DNA of 7,537 bases from Anaerovibrio sp. (lineage in GTDB: Bacteria; Bacillota; Negativicutes; Selenomonadales; Selenomonadaceae). The notes beneath the pieces are model-generated. The model worked only from the letters and a program-made list of their open reading frames with translations, was not told where the DNA came from and did no database searches. The translations under genes were made by a program, and so were the position numbers. Positions 5,202 to 7,537 of the stretch are shown one piece after another. How positions within the stretch are numbered: position 1 is the first letter of the stretch; each line of letters starts with the position of its first letter. The stretch spans positions 1 through 7,537 of the forward strand of contig JAEDOE010000050.1 in NCBI GenBank assembly GCA_016302095.1. Direction: 5' to 3'.

Positions 5202-5927
5202 TTATACCAGGGACAATGCTGCCTCGTCAGCAATCAGGGTAACATCGTTATGCATCTGCAAAATAGAGGCAGGCACCTGCGGAGTTACCGGGCCGAAAAA
5301 CGCCTTCTTCACGATTTCCGCCTTGTCCGCACCGCTGACAATCACCACAATTTTCTTGGCCTGCATGATGGTCTTGATACCCATGGTATAAGCCTTCTTC
5401 GGAACATCCTCTGCGCTGGCAAAAAACCGCTTGTTGGCATTGATGGTAGTCTCCGTCAGCTGCACGCAGTGCACATCCTTCTCAAAGGCAGCCCCCGGCT
5501 CATTGAAGCCGATATGGCCGTTGTGCCCCAGCCCCAGCAGCTGCATATCAATGCCACCCAGCTCATGAATCAGGGCAGAATAACGGCTGCACTCCGCTGC
5601 CTCGTCCATTTCCATGCCGTTAGGCAGATATGTCCTGCCCGGATTGATATTGACGCGGGAAAAGAGGTGCTGGTTCATAAAATAGCGGTAGCTCTGGTCA
5701 TTTTCTGCGTCCAGCCCCTTGTACTCATCGAGGTTTACAGAGGTTACCTCGGAAAAATCAAGGTCACCCTTGTTGTACCACTCCACCAGCTGGTCGTAAG
5801 TACCAACAGGAGATGAACCTGTGGCAAGCCCCAGCACGCAGTTCGGCTTCATAATCACCTGGGCGGACAGCATATTAGCCGCCTTCCTGCTCATGTCCTT
5901 GTAATCCTTTGCCTTGTAAATCCTCAT
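5202..5927 (-). CDS. nagB: Glucosamine-6-phosphate deaminase
   Basis: A 241-residue cytosolic enzyme converting glucosamine-6-phosphate to fructose-6-phosphate and ammonia, linking amino sugars to glycolysis. Motifs are LGLATGSSPVGTY (32-44, phosphate binding), SVNLDEYKGL (63-72, Asp67 as expected catalytic acid/base) and LGLGHNGHIGFNEPG (131-145, with His138 and Glu143). The length matches the short Bacillus form and lacks the C-terminal extension of the Escherichia coli enzyme, so allosteric activation by GlcNAc-6-P is not expected; that is inference. ATG 5927 overlaps the TGA stop of the upstream regulator as ATGA (4 nt), and AGGAGGAAAGG precedes it, so translation is probably coupled. The nagA gene follows after 41 nt. 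Confidence 0.97.
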   Translation of the reverse strand: MRIYKAKDYKDMSRKAANMLSAQVIMKPNCVLGLATGSSPVGTYDQLVEWYNKGDLDFSEVTSVNLDEYKGLDAENDQSYRYFMNQHLFSRVNINPGRTYLPNGMEMDEAAECSRYSALIHELGGIDMQLLGLGHNGHIGFNEPGAAFEKDVHCVQLTETTINANKRFFASAEDVPKKAYTMGIKTIMQAKKIVVIVSGADKAEIVKKAFFGPVTPQVPASILQMHNDVTLIADEAALSLV

Positions 5928-6745
5928 TGTCCTTTCCTCCTCAATGCTTTTAATGTATTGCCATGCAGGGCTTCCTTGATGTAATGGTTGCTCTGCATAT
6001 ACTTGGTATAGATAATATCCTGCAAAACCAGCAGGGGAAACTGTGGGGAGATGGCGTTGCCATAATCCAGCCGCTGATAGGACGGCACCAGCACCACCTC
6101 ATCGCAAAAATCGCTGAACCCCTCCTGATTGTAGGCTGTTACCAGCATGGTTTTCGCCCGATTTCTATGAGCCTCCCTCAGCATGTACAGCACATCCTCG
6201 GTAGTACCGCTGATACTAAGGCCGATGACAAAGCACTTCTTGTTCATAAAAACCGTCTGCATCCGCATCCTGTCCTCATAGACAATAGAATCAATATTAA
6301 TACCGATGCGCATGAAGCGCAGTTCCATTTCCTCTGCCGCTATGCCGGAGCTGCCCTTGCCGCAGACCACAATCCGCTCATACTGGCTGATGTACTTCAC
6401 AATCCTGTCAATCTGCTTCTCGTCAATCAGGTCGTATTCCTTGTTCAGCAAATCCTCATAGATTGCCAGCACACCCTTGGTCACATTGGTCATGGTAGCA
6501 TGTTTTTTCAGCTTCTGGTTCCTATAGGCAAAAGCAAATTCCCTATAGCCGCTGAAACCGCTTTTCTTGGCAAAACGGGAAAGTGTGGCCTCCGACACAA
6601 AAAGCCTCTCCGCCATGGCACTGGCAGACAAATCCACATCCGCCTCATTGGCAATGAAAAAATCCGCCACCTTCTTCTCCGCCGGGCTGAACTGCTTATA
6701 ATTCACATCAATCATCGGAATGATTGAACGCTGCCTTGCTGCCAT
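5924..6745 (-). CDS. RpiR-family transcriptional regulator (HTH plus SIS domain)
   Basis: A 273-residue cytosolic regulator. The N-terminal HTH_6 domain spans about residues 1-80, with the helix-turn-helix near 38-62 (LSASAMAERLFVSEATLSRF, then AKKSGF). A SIS sugar-isomerase-type domain spans about 124-250, with the phosphosugar-binding segments GKGSSGIAAEE (129-139) and GLSISGTTEDV (175-185). Proteins of this kind sense a sugar phosphate; in this operon GlcNAc-6-P or GlcN-6-P is the obvious candidate, but that is inferred from position only. Whether it activates or represses cannot be told. ATG 6745 is preceded by AAGGAGG with 8-nt spacing, and the next Met (residue 11) has no ribosome binding site. 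It begins 21 nt after the kinase stop and overlaps nagB by 4 nt. The usual Firmicute nag regulator is a GntR type (NagR/YvoA), so this is an alternative solution. Confidence 0.93.
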   Translation of the reverse strand: MAARQRSIIPMIDVNYKQFSPAEKKVADFFIANEADVDLSASAMAERLFVSEATLSRFAKKSGFSGYREFAFAYRNQKLKKHATMTNVTKGVLAIYEDLLNKEYDLIDEKQIDRIVKYISQYERIVVCGKGSSGIAAEEMELRFMRIGINIDSIVYEDRMRMQTVFMNKKCFVIGLSISGTTEDVLYMLREAHRNRAKTMLVTAYNQEGFSDFCDEVVLVPSYQRLDYGNAISPQFPLLVLQDIIYTKYMQSNHYIKEALHGNTLKALRRKGQ

Positions 6746-6766
6746 GCCCTTCCCCTCCTTGCCATA

Positions 6767-7537
6767 TTAATGTCGTGCCCTGAAATTATAATAAGCTCCC
6801 AGCATACCGGCATCATTGCCAAGTGCCGCAAAGGCAAGCCGGGTATTTTTCCGCACGCTTTCCACCAGATACCTGTCCAGCGCCTCATTCAGCCTTGGTG
6901 CCAGATACTCCTGCTGCGCCATGATGCCGCCCCCCAGCACCACTACTTCAGGATTAATGATATAGCAGACATTGGCAATGCCCCTTGCCAGCACATCCAC
7001 CATATTGTCAATGGCCTCCCGGCAGATGGCATCACCTGCCTGTGCCTGACTGAACACCTTCCTGCCGTTCCACTCTGATACAGGCTCAGACTTGGCAGCA
7101 GCCACCCGCTCAATCATGGCACTGGTGGCACCCTGCCGCTCAAACCGCTCGCCCTTGTCGATGTGCATATAGCCCACCTCAAAGGCACTGTTGGAAAAAC
7201 CATGATACACCCTGCCATCTGCAATCAGGCAGCCGCCGATGCCGGTTCCCACTGTCATTACCACGGCACTGTGGGCACCCTCTGCCGCGCCTGCCATACC
7301 CTCTGCCAGCCCGGCACAATTCACATCGTTTTCCACCTCGCAAGGGATACGAAATCTGGCTTCCACTGCCTCCTTGTGATTAATGCCCGTGTATTCAGGT
7401 ATCAGGGGATTGGCAAAAATAATCCTGCCGCTTTCGCAGTCCACCATACCGGCACTGGAAATACCAACGCCCTTGATTTCCTGCCGTGCCACATAGTGCT
7501 CCACGATGCCCAGCACCTTGTCACGGATGGAAGCACC
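6767..7537 (-). CDS. ROK-family sugar kinase, N-terminus outside the window
   Basis: The visible 256 residues lack only the N-terminal ATP-binding segment (DxGxT), perhaps 40 residues. The frame stays open to the window edge, reading GASIRDK before the GTG at 7516, so that GTG is not the start. ROK landmarks present are GVGISSAGMVD (23-33 from the edge), VENDVNCAGLAEG (68-80, with Asp71 as expected catalytic base), VMTVGTGIGGCLI (93-105), the substrate-binding region FEVGYMHID (119-127) and VVVLGGGIM near the C-terminus. The typical ExGH motif reads EVGY, and the cysteine zinc motif CxCGxxGC is absent, replaced by FERQGATSAMIERV. The protein probably phosphorylates GlcNAc or a related amino sugar (GlcNAc or ManNAc kinase), feeding NagA and NagB. 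That specificity rests on the operon, since ROK kinases include glucose, fructose, allose and beta-glucoside kinases. Confidence 0.88.
   Translation of the reverse strand, partial: GASIRDKVLGIVEHYVARQEIKGVGISSAGMVDCESGRIIFANPLIPEYTGINHKEAVEARFRIPCEVENDVNCAGLAEGMAGAAEGAHSAVVMTVGTGIGGCLIADGRVYHGFSNSAFEVGYMHIDKGERFERQGATSAMIERVAAAKSEPVSEWNGRKVFSQAQAGDAICREAIDNMVDVLARGIANVCYIINPEVVVLGGGIMAQQEYLAPRLNEALDRYLVESVRKNTRLAFAALGNDAGMLGAYYNFRARH

Noticed and set aside
7514..7516. GTG as start codon of the ROK kinase
   Set aside because: The frame is open to the window edge, and the essential N-terminal ATP-binding segment of ROK kinases would be missing, so the gene begins outside the window.

Overview
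The window reads as ordinary chromosome from an anaerobic, low-to-mid GC Firmicute-type bacterium. My best guess is the Negativicutes (Selenomonas-like). This rests on the flavour of the proteins, the split glycine decarboxylase (gcvPA rather than a single gcvP), strong AGGAGG-type ribosome binding sites, and a glycine riboswitch in front of gcvT. The taxonomic guess is an inference, not a database result. Every gene I can support lies on the minus strand, so transcription runs from high to low coordinates.

Layout in transcription order. (1) 7537-4036 is an amino-sugar operon: a ROK-family sugar kinase (5' end cut by the window edge), an RpiR/SIS-domain regulator, nagB and nagA. The genes are tightly spaced or overlapping. 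The likely route is amino sugar, then N-acetylglucosamine-6-P, then glucosamine-6-P (NagA), then fructose-6-P plus ammonia (NagB), with the RpiR protein sensing a sugar phosphate. (2) 4035-3717 is a 319-base intergenic region. It holds two GTATAC-centred palindromes, a strong sigma-A-type promoter, a third palindrome near the predicted start of transcription, an intrinsic terminator inside the leader, a 23-nt-period tandem repeat, and a hairpin just ahead of the ribosome binding site. (3) 3716-2289 is a sodium:alanine/glycine symporter (AGCS family). (4) 2292-2077 is a non-coding element made of two adjacent hairpins, one of them very long, bounded by an 8-bp direct repeat. (5) 2060-1872 is a single-aptamer glycine riboswitch followed by an intrinsic terminator. 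(6) 1769-1 is the glycine cleavage operon gcvT-gcvH-gcvPA, with gcvPA running off the low end of the window.

Functionally, the right half degrades amino sugars, the middle imports alanine or glycine, and the left half oxidises glycine to CO2, ammonia and methylene-tetrahydrofolate under glycine control. The protein-coding genes are conventional. The less ordinary material is non-coding: the composite hairpin element between the symporter gene and the riboswitch, and the multi-part leader of the symporter gene, where a strong promoter fires straight into a terminator.
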